In this document: positions 1 through 11,200 of the stretch, one piece after another
How the letters are laid out: the number at the start of each line of letters is the position of its first letter
Numbering within the stretch: the stretch's first letter is position 1
Assembly: GCA_008477525.1 (NCBI GenBank)
Contig: SPDT01000005.1
Span: forward strand, 3,906,001-3,970,000
DNA from: Hypomyces perniciosus
Taxonomy: Eukaryota > Ascomycota > Sordariomycetes > Hypocreales > Hypocreaceae
Direction: 5' to 3'
DNA length: 64,000 nt
The notes under the pieces: generated by a model
What the model saw: only the letters and a program-made list of their open reading frames with translations
The model's database searches: none
What the model was told of the DNA's origin: nothing
Position numbers and translations under genes: made by a program

Positions 1-1304
1 ATTTATAGGTTATTTAAATATTATAAATAATATTAATATACTGTTAAGGTTTAATTATTATATTTTATTAAATTATTTGATTATTAGCCTTAAAATATTA
101 TTAAATTAATATATAGCTAATATAGCTAAACTTAGCGATTTTAGTTTTATATTTAATATAAATTTCCTTTATATATATTAAATTGTTTTTTTATTGCATT
201 TATTAAAGTTATAGCCTACTTTTTTATAGTAAAAGTAAAGTCCTTTAATAATATATTTTTTATAAAAGACTTAAAGGTAAAGTACTAAAGTATATATAAT
301 ATTTAACTGTATTAAATCGCTAACTAGTATTAAAATAGCAGTTTAATTATTCTATTAATATTAATAATATTACTATTAATAGTAATACTATTATTATTAA
401 TAGCTTTATGAATACTAGCCTATTTAAATAGTATAAAGGGCATTATAGTAAATGCTTTTTTAAAGTCTATTATAAATAATTTAATAAAATTAATATTATT
501 TAATTTAATTATTTAAATCTTTATAGTATTAATAAACTTTAAAAAGACTTTTATTTTTAAAGCCTTTACTATTTACTTAACAGTTTTATTATATTTACTG
601 CTTAATATAAATACCTTTACTATAAAATTTTAAAAGGCTTATTTAATATATATAAATTATTAAAAGATTATAATACCTTTTAAAATAAACTAATTATTTC
701 ATATTATTTATTAAAATTAATAAAAAAATTTATATTAATCTTTTAATATAATTAAGTAAAGTTATTAAAAATTTTAATAATAATATTAAAGTTTTTTTAT
801 TGCAGTTAATATATATTTCCCTTTAAAAGACTTATAATATATAAAGTCTTTTTAAATTTAATTAAAAAAATTAATTATTTATAAAAGTAATAACAATATT
901 AATTAATATATTTTTATTAATATTTAATAATATCTTTTTATTTATTATTAAATTTTAATTTAATAATTTAAATAAATTGTTATATTTAAAGCTTTATTTT
1001 TATTTTTTTTATTAAACTAAACCTTTTTTTATTATTTAATTAAAAAAATAAAATTAATAATAATTATATTTATTAAATATATATAATTACTATTAATATT
1101 TAATTTTTATAAGGTTTTTAAAAAAAAAGCAAAAATATTAGCTTTATAGCTAAAACTATAGTCTATTAAACTAGGTTAAGCTATAAAGTAAGGTTTAAGG
1201 CATTTATATTTATCTCCCTTATAATTAATTTCCTATAGATATAAAGTTTAAAGGGTAAAGGCTAGGCTGTAAAGGCATTATTATAGGTTTAGGAATAGGG
1301 GGGA
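1..1304. other. A+T-rich RIP-degraded sequence, unassigned
   Basis: Nearly pure A/T with strong TpA excess and no open frame of useful length on either strand. It ends in a purine run (1291-1304) directly before an LTR-like segment, so it is probably the 3' part of an LTR retrotransposon on the plus strand. I could not recognise a protein domain in it, so the family is unknown. Confidence 0.45.
1291..1304 (+). other. candidate polypurine tract
   Basis: Purine-rich run containing six consecutive G, in otherwise A/T-only sequence. It lies just before a segment that could be an LTR. Comparable G-runs precede the 3' LTRs of the TRIM (about 6244-6250), gypsy-1 (19682-19689) and gypsy-2 (46127-46143). 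Confidence 0.35.
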
Positions 1305-1305
1305 T

Positions 1306-1526
1306 TATAATCGGTTAAGTATATACCTCGCGACAGCGCAGCTGAGTTAAGGGATAGCATAAACTATTACAGCATAGAAAGGCAGGTCAGGGCAAATATT
1401 GTTATTATACTATAGAGAGCAAGAAAGCCCTGAGGCTCTATAGCTAGGAACGCGTTAGGGCCTGGTTATATGACCAGAGCTCACGTGACAGGGCGTCAAT
1501 ATCGCGTCACGGTCGGTGCCGTGACA
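1306..1526 (+). repeat. LTR-like segment (possible 3' LTR), GC-balanced
   Basis: Starts TATAATCGG (a possible RIP-altered TG end) right after the polypurine-like run and could end at GCCGTGACA. It is far less mutated than the sequence to its left. Its right end holds a perfect 7-bp hairpin, GTCACGG/CCGTGAC (1506-1512 and 1519-1525). There is no second copy in the window, so the boundaries are a guess. Confidence 0.25.
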
Positions 1527-1788
1527 CCTGAATTCCGGCTTTATTCCTCTCTCTTATCTCTCGTTAAAGGACCGATGCCCTGCTATCTCTGATAGTTTCC
1601 TCCCTAGCTATTTTATAGTGTATCTGGAACGCGTCGCGTTCCTTTAGTCCATATTTTTAGCTCCTCCTCGAGTTCTATATCGCAATTTCCTTCTTTTCAA
1701 CTTTAATAGGACTTTCTACCTTGTCCGCACTATCCGACATATACAGATATAAAAAAGAATAACCCTATACCTTTATAGATGAACTTAC

Positions 1789-1862
1789 CTCCTACAGGAT
1801 GGCTTAAACTTCCAACCTCCTAATAAATAATCAGATGCGCTAGCCAATTGCGCTATAAAGGA
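1789..1862 (-). pseudogene. tRNA-like relic
   Basis: On the minus strand the 74 bases fold as a tRNA. The 7-bp acceptor stem has one mismatch, T8-A9 is followed by a GCGC D-stem with a GG-containing D-loop, and the 5-bp anticodon stem includes one G-U pair. The 7-base anticodon loop is TTATTTA. The T-arm has loop TTTAAGC and one stem mismatch. The loop reads anticodon ATT, and TTTAAGC replaces the usual TTCAAGC or TTCGAAT, consistent with C-to-T damage. The isoacceptor cannot be assigned. A purely structural coincidence is possible but unlikely given all four arms. Confidence 0.5.
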
Positions 1863-2946
1863 CTTGCTGAAAATAAGTTTTTTTTTGGATCCAATTTATG
1901 ATATAATGGATGCATTATAGGACCCTTCACTTATTGGGCTAGTTACAAGGATTTTGTTGGGTATCGCGATGCGCATGCCAGGTGCCTAGGCGTAGGCACT
2001 GAAATGTTAAACAAGTTGATTCACGTCGCAATGATAGCGTGCCTTTCATACTTGTCAACTGCAATATAACCTGCACTATCAGCTACAATTGCTGAGGTGT
2101 ACACTTCACTTTTGCTGGTCTGGTATAACGGTTTGACAATACTGTGCTATATCACTTGGAAATCGCAAAGTCGCGGGAAAATATAAGGGGGTTATTGGGG
2201 AAAGGTCAAAGATTAATATCGTTACTCCGCTGCTCACTACTCACTATTTCACAGGTTATCTGCCGCTAGGGTCCTCCTAGACTCTCTCACTCTCTTATGT
2301 ATTGCCTTGGTGTTTGACAGATATCCAATTGCCTTATTGTTGATGTGGGAATTGTTATAGACTGAGGCCACACAGAATAGAGTAAGAGGGTCTGGGGCGT
2401 GTCTAGAGGGAGGAAAGCTAGAGAAGAGCAAGTAGGGAGCAGATATATGACTACATTAATTTCAGACCTTGTTTTCGAGTGAGGGCGAGAGGCTTTCTAT
2501 ATAATTCTCTCCTAGTCACATGATCTGATATCAGGGAGTTAGGTCCTTTATAATGTCAATACTCCTTCGGCCAGGAATCTTCAAATGAACAATGAGTAGC
2601 CATACCTACTATAATCATGGGTAGTCTCGAGGTACAAAAAGTAGCGGCCACAGCTTTGAAGAATTGTCGATATAACACTATTTACTGATAGCTAGATCGC
2701 CTCCACCTCCTGAGACGTTGACATTGTTATGTTGTCAGCGTCGTACAACATCCACTTCCATGTCGTGAATATAGTGTCGACCAGGTGGGGCCGAAGTAAT
2801 CAGGCGAATGTCATACCAAGGACCAGAATGTCCTGGCTGACTATCTCGTAGTTCCTTTTCAAGACCTTGGAGAGTGTGTAGAGAAAAGACAAAAACGACC
2901 CCACAGATAGCCCCTCTAGACACGTTACACATCCTCACTGATCAAA
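1863..2946. other. GC-balanced intergenic sequence, no gene recognised
   Basis: Base composition is normal, unlike the flanking repeats. The longest open stretches are about 60 codons, on the minus strand, without recognisable domains or plausible splice structure. It may hold promoter sequence for the decayed gene starting at 2947. Confidence 0.4.
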
Positions 2947-4203
2947 ATGGAATCCAACGTCGATGCATCCAACGTCACGGAGACAATCGATTGGTTGAAG
3001 TGATCAACGAAGCTCGTAAAGCGGCGGGGCGGATCTGCGCAGCATCACCAACCCTTTATAGGGTGTAATGGTGGACTACCGCTTAAAAAAAGATGTCATA
3101 TGGCCAGCTCCAAAAGGCCGGAAGCGGGTTGCTCACGAGCTTACGCATTGGCTTAACTTCAGAGACGTGTATATCGAAATATATAGCAACGAGACCGTGG
3201 AAGAGGACAGCAGCAGAGTGGGACATGATAGGAAACTTTACTCATGCTGCTCTCTTTGCGGAAGCTGGGCATCTACCGAGCATCGAATTGGTACTACGTG
3301 GACGTCTGCCCCTAACCCGGGTAGTGGTGACTCGGGCCGAGGATGCCGCCACCAGAATATGAAATTCATTGATGTCGGGCAATCGGCATACAATGCTGTC
3401 GGACCGATGCGAGTCAGAGTCGACTCGGTGGTCCAAACGAAACCCGCCACACTCAGGGTCAACAGCACCAGGAACAACTAGCCCGGCCGTATCGTCTACG
3501 AATTCCGCAAGGGAGCCGATGATTGAACGGAGGCAAGCCTTGGGCCCACAATAAAAACACTATCACTGTCTGCATTCATAACCTGGGCTTGATCGATGTG
3601 GCAAGCGTCATGGCCCACTGTCTACCCCAACGGGTCCTCCGGCATTGGGGACCATGGCAACTGGACGCCGCTACAGACTAAGTTTATCCCCTTCCTCGGG
3701 TAGGGCAGGTCTGAGACGGTGGCTTTCGAATGGGCACCGCGTCTGGGCGAGCAGACCTGCATCGCCATCGCCATCTTCCCGCAGGTGGGTAAGGGGAGGT
3801 TCGATAACAGCCGATCCCAGGAGAACGTCTTCATTTTCGACAGTGAAGGTGCATCTCACGAGCCTGTCGCCATCGCAGCCGCAGTACTTGGCCCCTTCAC
3901 CGTGTGGCGCTGCGCCAAGCTCGGCGTCTTCGAACTAGGTGAACGCGCGGTCCCCCAAGGCGACCAGCAGCAGCAGAGATAAGCGCATCTAGACGAGCAT
4001 CTAGCTAATTCCCGGCATCTGTACCCGGCGAGGATAAGATAATGAGTGCGGATCTGACCAGGAAGTCGAGGCTCGTTAATTTCACGACAGTTTCAGGCGG
4101 CGTGGCGGAGCTTATAGAGGTAGTGAGGAGCGGCGAGTATAAAGTCAAGGTTTTCACTGCATCGATATCTGGGAGTGGGAAAACTACTGTCCGGATTATG
4201 TAA
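2947..4203 (+). pseudogene. decayed protein gene with a CARDB-like C-terminal half
   Basis: A likely start at 2947 (MESNVDASN...) opens a frame that stops after 18 codons. Homology-like sequence continues in another frame (about 2999-3362, including TAAEWDMIGNFTHAALFAEA). There two stops are TAA where CAA (Gln) would restore reading: at 3066-3068 within VQWWTTAQKK-like sequence, and eight codons later. The second half shifts from frame 1 (3544-3598, NTITVCIHNLG) to frame 2 (3599-3982, including WTPLQTKFIPFLG and SRSQENVFIFDSEG) with one TAG at 3701. It ends in a frame-1 tail (4042-4203). The IHNLG...W pattern followed by beta-strand-like repeats resembles a CARDB-type adhesion fold; that is an inference. 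At least two frameshifts and several nonsense changes mean it cannot be translated. Function unknown. Confidence 0.55.
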
Positions 4204-4512
4204 CGTTCACGAAATCTATTACTCTACTTTGTAGACAGAACGCCTGATATAGGCGCAAAAACCTTTAGGTGATGTGGATAATACAAAGTACACCGCACAG
4301 CTGAACACGTAGAATTTCCAAGACAGGAGTCATAGGCTGGCGATTAGTGATTGTTTAATTTCCTGCTGGTTGCCTTATGCCAATGAACGGGTATTCTCTG
4401 GCAATAGACAACGATCGCCTAAGCGAGTGGTACTAGATAGACGCAACTTGTAGTCTAAATTCTGCGGGCTGTTATCGCCGCTGTTTTATTTACTATCGTC
4501 CAAATTGAATTC
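4204..4512. other. GC-balanced spacer, no gene seen
   Basis: Normal composition with no open frame worth calling. It separates the decayed gene from the copia LTR start at 4513. Confidence 0.4.
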
Positions 4513-4734
4513 TGTGGCGGAGCGCGGCACAGCTATGTGGAGCATAGAGAGAGAGTGAACGAAGCTTGATTCTATGAAAGAGAATATACCGTAGTGGCCT
4601 TACTATATACCTAGATATACCTAGCTAACATAAAGAAGCGGTATACAGTCGCTGTAAGAGTCTGCATAGTCTAATATATAGCTTACGCGATATATATATT
4701 AGTTTATATCTGCTATATAAGTGGATAAAAGCTC
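4513..4734 (-). repeat. Copia-A copy 3 LTR, first 222 bp (split by gypsy-1)
   Basis: Begins TGTGGCGGAGCGCGGCAC and matches the LTRs at 9372, 16239, 26472 and 45259. It is cut at AGCTC by gypsy-1 and resumes at 20087. The two pieces total 267 bp, against 266 bp for the intact LTRs. This copy keeps more G/C (TGTGGCGG instead of TATAGCAG) than most others. Strand is given by the orientation of the copia coding sequence in the sister copies. Confidence 0.9.
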
Positions 4735-5120
4735 TGTCACGGCCCGACCATTATAAGAACGTGACATGGTACGTACCCGGAGGAACCTCGGATAGACAAA
4801 CCAATCAGTATTGGATCACTTAGGTCACTACGAACTATAAGGTGATCCCAGTAAGCCAACGGAAAGACTCACTATAGATTATTAGGAAAACAAGTGTAAT
4901 CTAAGGTGATCTATGATTATTCCCTTTATATATATACAACTGGCTTACTACTTATTTAGTATAGTTATTTAAACAGTTATTAATAATTACATTTACTAAA
5001 ACTGCCTATTCTATAGAATTATAACTATATTATCCTGTTTAGTATTTATCTTTAACCTTTCTGTTAATATAAACCTATAAACCTCAGTTTATCCCTTAAA
5101 AATTAACCTAGATCATTATA
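4735..5120 (+). repeat. gypsy-1 5' LTR
   Basis: 386 bp, from TGTCACGGCCCGACC to GATCATTATA (ancestral end TACA). It is the same length as the 3' LTR at 19696-20081. Between the two, the 5' copy keeps the original bases over its first 50 bases. The 3' copy keeps them at its other end (GATCGTTATA). Confidence 0.93.
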
Positions 5121-5821
5121 TATTAATAACTCTTATTTAAAAGGCCACTAAGAATTTTAAGCAATATTGCAAGTATATCCGCTATAGTATCCTCTTTTAA
5201 TAACCCTAATACTCTACCCTTTATTCTACCTCCTCGCTAAAGGCAGGATAATAATAGAGACAATAATATAAATAGAAGTGAAGATAAGGATAAAGTTAAT
5301 AAAATGGAATAACTATATATCTATATAGAGGAAGCCTTTTGGTATATAGAAGTTAACTATATAAAATAAAAGTAATACTATTAGTATTTAATTACTGAAA
5401 ACGCTAGGCTTAACTAAATAATTTATTAACAGTAAGCGACTATTATAAACTTATAGAATTAAATGCTGCCTATACTTAACCTAAACTTTATGCTAAACTA
5501 TAAAGGGAATTAACCTTTAAGCGATTTAAGGGAGTCACTTAAAATACAACCCTTTAAGCACTTCGATAAAAGCATTATAGCGCTTTAACTGTTTCTTACT
5601 TAATTATACAATTATTTTACCTACTTTTTAACTAGCCTTAGTATAGAGATTAGTAAGGTCCTTTTAACTGCTAGATAACTTAAATGGAATGCCTTAAAGT
5701 GGTTTAAACTTACTTAAAGGGATTTCTTTAATAATAGAAGCGAAGCTAATAAGCAGATATAGTTTATATTCGCTAGCTATAATTGGTTTAAAGAAGAACT
5801 GAAGAATGTTTTTAATAATAT

Positions 5822-5901
5822 TGTTGAAATACAGCCAATAAGTTGCAAAATATGCCTTGCTTTTAGCGAAGGCGTCTTCACTTTTACAGTTTGGTTTAAC
5901 A
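5822..5901 (+). repeat. TRIM 5' LTR
   Basis: 80 bp, TGTTGAAATACAG...GGTTTAACA. It keeps the ancestral TG and CA ends. Confidence 0.9.
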
Positions 5902-5932
5902 GGTTATAAGTCCCTGCCGCTTCCACTGCGCT
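5902..5932 (+). other. TRIM primer-binding site (initiator tRNA-Met 5' half)
   Basis: The first base after the LTR begins GGTTATAAG, complementary to the anticodon-loop end of initiator tRNA-Met. A 14-base match to the D-arm complement follows (CGCTTCCACTGCGC). The tRNA comparison is from memory of the yeast/fungal initiator sequence. Confidence 0.75.
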
Positions 5933-6252
5933 TAGGTTCGAATCCCAGAAAATCCCAGACTTTTTCAAGCTAGGAAATCGGCAATAAGCCCAAAGAGCAA
6001 TAAGCCTGAAGTTAAACCAACTTAACCCCAGGAAGGGCTTGGGAACCCTTTGGATAAATCGGCATTATCAATAAGACCGAGGTCAAAAGTCTACTTATAG
6101 TTTAACTAAACTTTAACCTATAATTCTATAGGGACTACGCAACTTAAATAAGTTGTATAGTAGTATGGTTTTAATTGCTACTTAATTGGGTATAAGTTTT
6201 AATCTAGTTTACATTTTTAATTCTTAATAATTGAAGTTTATTTAGGGGGGAA

Positions 6253-6332
6253 TATTAAAATACAGCCAATAAGTTATAAAATATGCCTTGCTTTTAGCGA
6301 AAGCGTCTTTACTTTTACAGTTTGGTTTAATA
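6253..6332 (+). repeat. TRIM 3' LTR
   Basis: 80 bp, same as the 5' LTR except for seven transitions, including both termini (TG to TA, CA to TA). Confidence 0.9.
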
Positions 6333-8340
6333 AATATTAATAAAGAATATACTGCAGAAAATAAATTTATAAATTTAGTTTAGAAAGGAAAATACTTTGA
6401 CTATACTATATACTTTAAAAACTATACTTTTAAGGTTAAGTGGGGAAACTCTGCTATTATTAAATGCTTTTATAATAAACTTAAGCTAAAAGTTAAAAGG
6501 GAAGCTTATAAGTTCCCCTGCAATAAAGGTATTACTAAGTTTATTAAAAAATATATAAATATAGATAATTTACTTTATAAATTTTATTTAAATATAAAGA
6601 AAGGATAATAGTAATCTGGATAAGTTTATAAATATTAAGGATATATAAATTAAAGTAAAAAGCGATAAGAATATATCGCCAGCTTTAATAATAAGAGACC
6701 TAGTTAAATAAATTTAAACATTATCTGAAAGGGAAAAGTAAAGGTTATTTATTATAACTATAATAAGCCAGGACACTTTTTAAAGGACTATAAAACTCTA
6801 TAAAAACTAAAAACTAATAAACTTTAAAAGCTTATACTAGAACCTGGATAAAAGATTAATATAGTTTTAAAGACTATTAATTATATATTATTTAACTAGA
6901 CTATATACTATAATAATAACTGCCCTGCTTATAAATCCAGTAAAGACAAAAGCAGATAGTACCTAAAATAACCTAAAAAGATATTTATAATAAACTAAAG
7001 GGGATACTGGTTAAGACTTAGATCTTTAACTTTTAGAGGCATTTTTAAAGGAGATAAAGCGAATAGGTATTTACTACATTTAGATAGTTTAGCAGAATAA
7101 AATCTAGACTTTAGCTATATAAAGTTAAATAAGGATAATAGTATCCTGGATAGATAAATGGTTACTGTAATTAATTACTAATATTTTAATTAAATTACTG
7201 TAAGCAGTAAAGGATAAACTAGCAGTAGTAACTTTAATAATAAAAATAAAAATAACTATTTATAATATAGACTGTTACTATATAGTGCTATACTTTTAGA
7301 ACTAGAAAATATACTACTAATATATAGTAATCTTAAGAATAACTTAAATGAGTATTACCTTTACCTAATTGAAAAAATCGCTATAAATATATAATAAAAT
7401 AGGATATATTTATGCCTATATAAACAGCTTTATACATAAAACAAAGCTAATAATAAAATAGCTATTAAAGTAATTCTAACTGCCCTAGCTATATAAGCGG
7501 AACCTGCATATATTTATAGACAGGGAGACTACACTGCAAATAACCCTAAATATAAAGAATACTATACTATATCCTAGGTCACTTGCATTGCATATAGGTG
7601 TATAGTACACTTTTAAGAGAACGTAAAATATAATGTATTCCCGATTAGAATCCTATTCCACTTTATAGAATAGGTATAGGATTATAACGCTTTCAAAGAA
7701 TAAATTATAACTATATAGTATTAAGACTTTAAAGTTATTATTATTAAATAAGATACTAAAACCTTAAAGGAATATCGCTAGCTATAAAAACTTAAAGGAT
7801 ATAAGTCTAAAGGATACTATATTTACTGCTAGGAAAAATTAATAAAGTAGTACTTTTACTATAACGAAGAGTTTAAGTGCAGTTAATAATACTACTTAAA
7901 GTATAATAGTCTAAAGTATATTATATATAAGTAAAATAAGTTACAGGATTAGCATTTATAATAAGCTAATAATACACTATATTTATTGCCAGATTATATA
8001 TACTGCTAGAAAAATAAATGCGCTACTTATTTATAGAAAAAACTTTAAGAATAGTGAATACAGAAGTATATAAAGTATAAACCTACCTTAAAAGATAGAG
8101 AGATTAATTAGATTGTAAGGGAGCTGTATTAAAACTAGTTTAACTTTATTACCTATAAAGGAACTACTTATAATAGGTAGTATTTACTTTAAGGAACCCT
8201 AATTAACTGTAAAATTTATATGAAAAGAGAATTGGGAAATAATTAACGTTACCTATAAAAGGGCTATAGGGTAATAACCGATAAATTATATCTCTCAAAA
8301 TATTAAATAATAAAAGTAAAGACGAAAATTTACTATATCT

Positions 8341-9371
8341 TGAATTAAAGATAATAGTTAAAGGATATTGGCTATATATATTAATAGATAGCGGAGCGAT
8401 AGGCAATTTTATTACACCTATAATTGTAAATCGCTTATAGTTACTTTAAAAAAAGAAAGCCAGACTATATTAACTTTATTAAATAAAAGGAGGAGCCTTT
8501 ATATATAATAATAGATAAGTTAAGCGAAAGACTAATTATTTTAAACTTAAAATCACTAAATATAAAGGAGTAGTTCTTTACAATATAGTAAATATTAATA
8601 GGTATAATATTATTCTTGGTTATCTTTAGTTAAGATATAATAACCTTGATATTAACTAGGAGAAAGGCTAGCTTTATTGGCGCGATAGTAAAGCTACTTT
8701 AGCGATTAAAACTATTAGAAAGGCCTTAGCTGCAGGGCGGAAATCCTATATAGAACCTTTAGGTATACTAAAGAAAGGAATTAAGAAAGTTACTTTTAAT
8801 TTAATTATAGAAATAATCCACTTAAAAATAAAACTTAAGTAAAGTAAAGGGAAGGATAGATAAATCTAAAAAATAATTGCCTTTTTATAGAAAGCATTTA
8901 ATAATATTAATAAAATACTTTAAATAAAAAGCCTTAAAACAGCAGTGTTGCTAAAATAACTATAGAATATCCTTAAAGAATACTGGAAATATAATAAACT
9001 GTTTAAAGAGACACTTAATATTAAGTTACTGGAATACAGTTAATAGGACTATATAATTAAGCTCAAAGATAATATAAGCACTACCTTTTATATAATTTAT
9101 AACTTAAATAAAAAAAAGCTTAAAAGCCTATACAATTATTTAAATAATATATTAGCTAAAAGGTATATTTAACCCTTTTTATTAAAAGCAGGCTATTTTA
9201 TTATATTTATATTAAAGAAAAGAGGTAAACTATAGTTAATTATAGACTACTAATAGTTTAATAAAGCTATTATTAAGGATAAAACTCTATTACCGTTAAT
9301 TATAGAATTACAGGATAGACTATATAGGAAGAAGTGGTTTATAGCGCTAGACCTTAAAGGCGCTTACAACC
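8341..9371 (+). pseudogene. gypsy-1 protease and N-terminal reverse transcriptase, broken
   Basis: The aspartic protease active site is readable as LIDSGAIGNFIT, with DSG at 8387-8395; retroviral-type proteases use D-[ST]-G. Farther on come GKLRLVVDYQQLN-like sequence (stops removed by Trp/Gln reading) and the palm-domain text ALDLKGAYN. There the frame is cut at 9371 by Copia-A copy 1, between Asn and Leu of the usual AYNLIRI block. Reading resumes at 16510. Stops are of the TAA/TAG type expected from C-to-T or G-to-A change. Confidence 0.85.
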
Positions 9372-9637
9372 TATAGCAGAGCGCAGTACAGCTATATAGA
9401 GTATAGAGAGATAGGAAATGAAGCTTGATTTTATAGAAGAGAATATACTATAGTGGCCTCGCTATATATATATATAGCTAACATAAAGAAGAAGCTATAT
9501 ACAGGCGCTTTATAAACGCCTACATAGTCTAATATATTGCTTATGCAATGTATATATCAGCTTATATCTGCCTATATAGCAGATAAGAGCTCCCTAGCGC
9601 TAATAAGCGGTAAGGCCCCAGCCTACTTAACCTAATA
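9372..9637 (-). repeat. Copia-A copy 1 3' LTR
   Basis: 266 bp on the left side, TATAGCAGAGCGC...CCTAATA (ancestral ends TG...CA). It matches the right LTR apart from C/T and G/A differences. Confidence 0.92.
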
Positions 9638-11200
9638 CACCCCTTAGTTAATAAAGCTATTCCCAATACCTTATTAACTGCTACTCTAGCCTATCTATAA
9701 TATTATAACTAACTGGCCGCGCTCTTAGAGCCTCTTTTATTTAGTTAAAAGCTCCTTATTATAAACACGCATTAATATTCTATTGTAAAGGTAAAAGGAA
9801 TATAAGCGCTATAGCTATTATTGTTTTATAATAATAGGAAGTTGAATAAGAAAGCTCTTAAGCAGGTAAATCGGTCTTAAACAGCTAGAATAGGTATATT
9901 AGCTGCCCCCCCGGCCCTTATTCCTCGCTCTTCTTCTTCAGTTATCAATATTATTATTATTAACATTAACAATAACATTAACAGTAATATAGCCCCTGCT
10001 ATAAATATTACACTTCCGACTAATTCCCTTCGCGCTATATATTTATTAGCTAATAGCGAAATCGCAGAAAAAGAATACCTTATCAGTAAAGCATAGTCGT
10101 GGTCGCCCCTTAAAGGTGGCTTGTCGCAGCGTTAGTCGCTTAGCTAGCCAAGCAGCTACGCCTATTACTGCTCCTGCACCTACTCCTATACTAGCTCCTG
10201 CTTCTACGCCGGCTAGTCCCAGCCAGTCTAGGCATACTGCAGCTATTACTGCTTTTAATATACGCTTAGCTGCTATTTATAAAGTACGCCTTGCTATTAA
10301 GGTAGCTTTATCCTTATTTTTATTAGCTCTTCCTCTTACTACTGCTATCCTAGCCCCTGCCTTTATTACTACTACTACTACTCCTTTTACTACTCCTGCC
10401 ACTACCTTTACTACTATACTATTATCCCCTCTTTATAAAGGTTATTTAAAGTTAATAATTACTAGTAAAAGAGACTTCTTTTAATATATTTTTATTATTT
10501 ACTTTTAGTAATATATTATTTACTTTAATAATAAGTATTAATATACCCTTTAATAAACTCCTTTTTAATTTACTTATATTACTTTATTTAATTATATACT
10601 TTATAGTTATTTAATACTTATATTAATTATATATTGATGTTTTTAAGCTGTAAATAAAAGAAATTATTAAATAAATATACTCTTTTTTCTTTATATATTT
10701 ATAAGCTTATATAATTAAATAGTAACTTAATATAAAAAGGCATTATACCTTTAATTTAACCTATTAGAAGAGGAGAATTTAGTTTACTTTAAAGAGGCTG
10801 CTGCTTTAAGCAGCAGTAATAATAATAATAATGCCTTTTATATATAGGCGCGTAAAGGCTAGAAAGCTTTTAGAGAATAATTATTGCAGTAATAAAATAT
10901 ACCGTTATAGCTAGCGGCCTATAAGCTAGAATTAACTGGTTTCCTATATTTTTATATATTTTATTCTAGTAACTGTATATCTATTAAGTTTAATAGTACT
11001 TTAAAGTATTTAAAGCGCTACTATAATAGGGCTTTAATAAACCTATTAATAGGTATAAGGTTAATGGAAAGATAAGAAACTATAAATAATCCTTTTTAGT
11101 ATTCCTACTAAAGCTATATATTTTATATATTAATATAATGCAAGTAAATATTAATTTATATACTCTTTTTAATTATAAGATATATAGTTAATTAACTGTT
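9638..11200 (-). pseudogene. Copia-A copy 1 3' region with alanine/proline-type low-complexity tract
   Basis: Lies between the 3' LTR and the reverse transcriptase. 10116-10484 is a GCT/CCT/ACT-rich tract open on the plus strand for 122 codons (from a GTG, not ATG), giving Ala/Pro/Thr-rich sequence. It is equally repetitive on the minus strand. Homologous tracts occur at 20637-21005 and 27240-27576 in the other copies, so it belongs to the element. Which strand codes, if either, cannot be settled here. Confidence 0.5.

Larger units (their letters stand above)
5822..6332 (+). mobile_element. TRIM: miniature LTR retrotransposon, 511 bp, primed by initiator tRNA-Met half
   Basis: Two 80-bp direct repeats (5822-5901 and 6253-6332) have TG...CA ends and are flanked by the 5-bp duplication AATAT (5817-5821, 6333-6337). 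Right after the left LTR, GGTTATAAGTCCCTGC and then CGCTTCCACTGCGC (5902 to about 5932) are complementary to the 5' half of initiator tRNA-Met, from anticodon loop to D-arm. This is the priming mode known for Drosophila copia. A G-run (about 6244-6250) just before the right LTR is the polypurine tract. There is no coding capacity, so replication would need proteins in trans. The LTRs differ at seven sites, all G-to-A or C-to-T and all in the right copy. Confidence 0.9.
5121..8340 (+). pseudogene. gypsy-1 gag region (capsid and zinc knuckle), broken
   Basis: The A+T-rich relic of gag lies between the 5' LTR and the protease. A nucleocapsid CCHC knuckle is readable at 6750-6791 as YYNYNKPGHFLKDY. 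All three Cys codons have become TAT (Tyr), while His and the spacing C-x2-C-x4-H-x4-C are kept. Upstream coding-like text is interrupted at 5821 by the TRIM insertion and resumes at 6333. Stops throughout are TAA/TAG where Gln is expected. No functional capsid can be made. Confidence 0.7.

Noticed and set aside
3622..3938. Overlapping open frames on both strands between 3238 and 3938
   Set aside because: They are alternative frames of the decayed gene. The protein-like text lies in frames 1 and 2 of the plus strand.
4042..4203. GSGKTT resembling a P-loop nucleotide-binding motif
   Set aside because: It is at the extreme C-terminus of a 53-codon frame with no Walker B or ATPase context.
5862..5965. 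A possible Pol III gene (box A-like TAGCGAAGGCG and box B GGTTCGAATCC, then a T-run) in the TRIM
   Set aside because: The acceptor stem cannot be paired and the segment is better explained as an LTR plus primer-binding site. The box B match is probably coincidental.
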